A DNA stretch of 48,645 bases from Tessaracoccus caeni (GTDB lineage Bacteria > Actinomycetota > Actinomycetes > Propionibacteriales > Propionibacteriaceae): the NCBI RefSeq assembly GCF_029211185.1, contig NZ_JARGDO010000027.1, positions 1 through 48,645 on the forward strand, given 5' to 3'. Below, one piece after another: positions 48,555 to 48,645 of this stretch. How positions within the stretch are numbered: the first letter of the stretch is position 1; the number at the start of each line of letters is the position of its first letter. The position numbers were made by a program, and so were the translations under genes. The notes under the pieces were generated by a model. That model had not been told where the DNA came from. It made no database searches and saw only the letters and a program-made list of their open reading frames with translations.

Positions 48555-48645
48555 TTAGGCGGCTTCTTTGAGGGTGAGGGTGACGTCGTATCCGAGGGTG
48601 TTGAGGGCTTTGATCAGTCGTTGGCGTGTGCGGTTGGGGTTTTGC
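48555..48645 (-). CDS. Probable IS110-family transposase, C-terminal end only
   Basis: The last 29 codons: QNPNRTRQRLIKALNTLGY then DVTLTLKEAA and a stop. The pattern R-T-R-x-R-L-x-x-x-L-x-x-L-G-Y-x-V-T-L at the very end is, as I recall, the C-terminus of IS110-family enzymes. The rest is outside the window. About 30 non-coding bases lie between the stop and the palindrome half, which fits a short right end of an IS110-group element. The family call rests on a short tail and could be wrong. Confidence 0.55.
   Translation of the reverse strand, partial: QNPNRTRQRLIKALNTLGYDVTLTLKEAA

Overview
The window is high-GC actinobacterial DNA. The gene complement (UppS, RecO, Zur with a Znu uptake system, dGTPase next to DnaG, OtsA/OtsB, CoaBC, a MoxR-DUF58-VWA operon) and the frequent GTG and TTG starts fit Actinomycetota. 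Propionibacteriaceae is my best guess, but it is inferred from style and gene order and is not proved. The window begins inside an ISL3-like transposase and ends inside what looks like an IS110-family transposase, so it is bounded by mobile DNA.

Layout. 0-0.6 kb: ISL3 end and a small Tat-exported protein. 0.7-2.2 kb: uppS and reco, divergent. 2.2-2.6 kb: palindromic repeats. 2.6-5.7 kb: znuA-znuC-znuB-zur operon, with a Zur box on a probably leaderless promoter. 5.75-18.9 kb: sugar locus A, holding a GH36 alpha-galactosidase, a divergent pair of operons (Gfo/Idh/MocA oxidoreductase plus LacI against a CUT1 transporter), and an operon of GH36, a second LacI and a GH36-like protein. 19.0-26.4 kb: core genes (dus, small membrane protein, citrate synthase, dgt, dnaG, a sigma factor, tRNA-Asn). 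26.5-35.5 kb: sugar locus B, holding a second CUT1 transporter, a ROK repressor, a third GH36, a degenerate ROK protein and a second Gfo/Idh/MocA paralogue. 35.6-41.6 kb: otsA, otsB, a TmrB-like P-loop protein, a ParE/Phd toxin-antitoxin pair, a VOC protein, coaBC and a TANGO2/NRDE protein. 41.6-48.4 kb: polysaccharide deacetylase lipoprotein, TSUP permease, a membrane protein with a repeat tail, and moxR-DUF58-VWA-VWA. 48.4-48.6 kb: a half palindromic repeat abutting the IS110-like end.

How the genes work together. Loci A and B carry the same set: a GH36 alpha-galactosidase, a Gfo/Idh/MocA enzyme whose usual Glu-Lys-Pro motif reads Ala-Val-Pro, and a CUT1 importer without its own ATPase. Import of an alpha-galactoside followed by hydrolysis in the cytoplasm is the straightforward reading, since none of the GH36 proteins shows a signal peptide. 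The Gfo/Idh/MocA pair may add a redox-type glycosidase step like GH109; that is inference. The two LacI proteins of locus A have the same recognition helix, and ACACGTGT-type operators lie at its promoters; one more candidate lies ahead of locus B.

Other notable features are a family of about 50-bp imperfect palindromes with conserved arms, found near gene ends, and one copy that appears to be cut by the IS110-like element.
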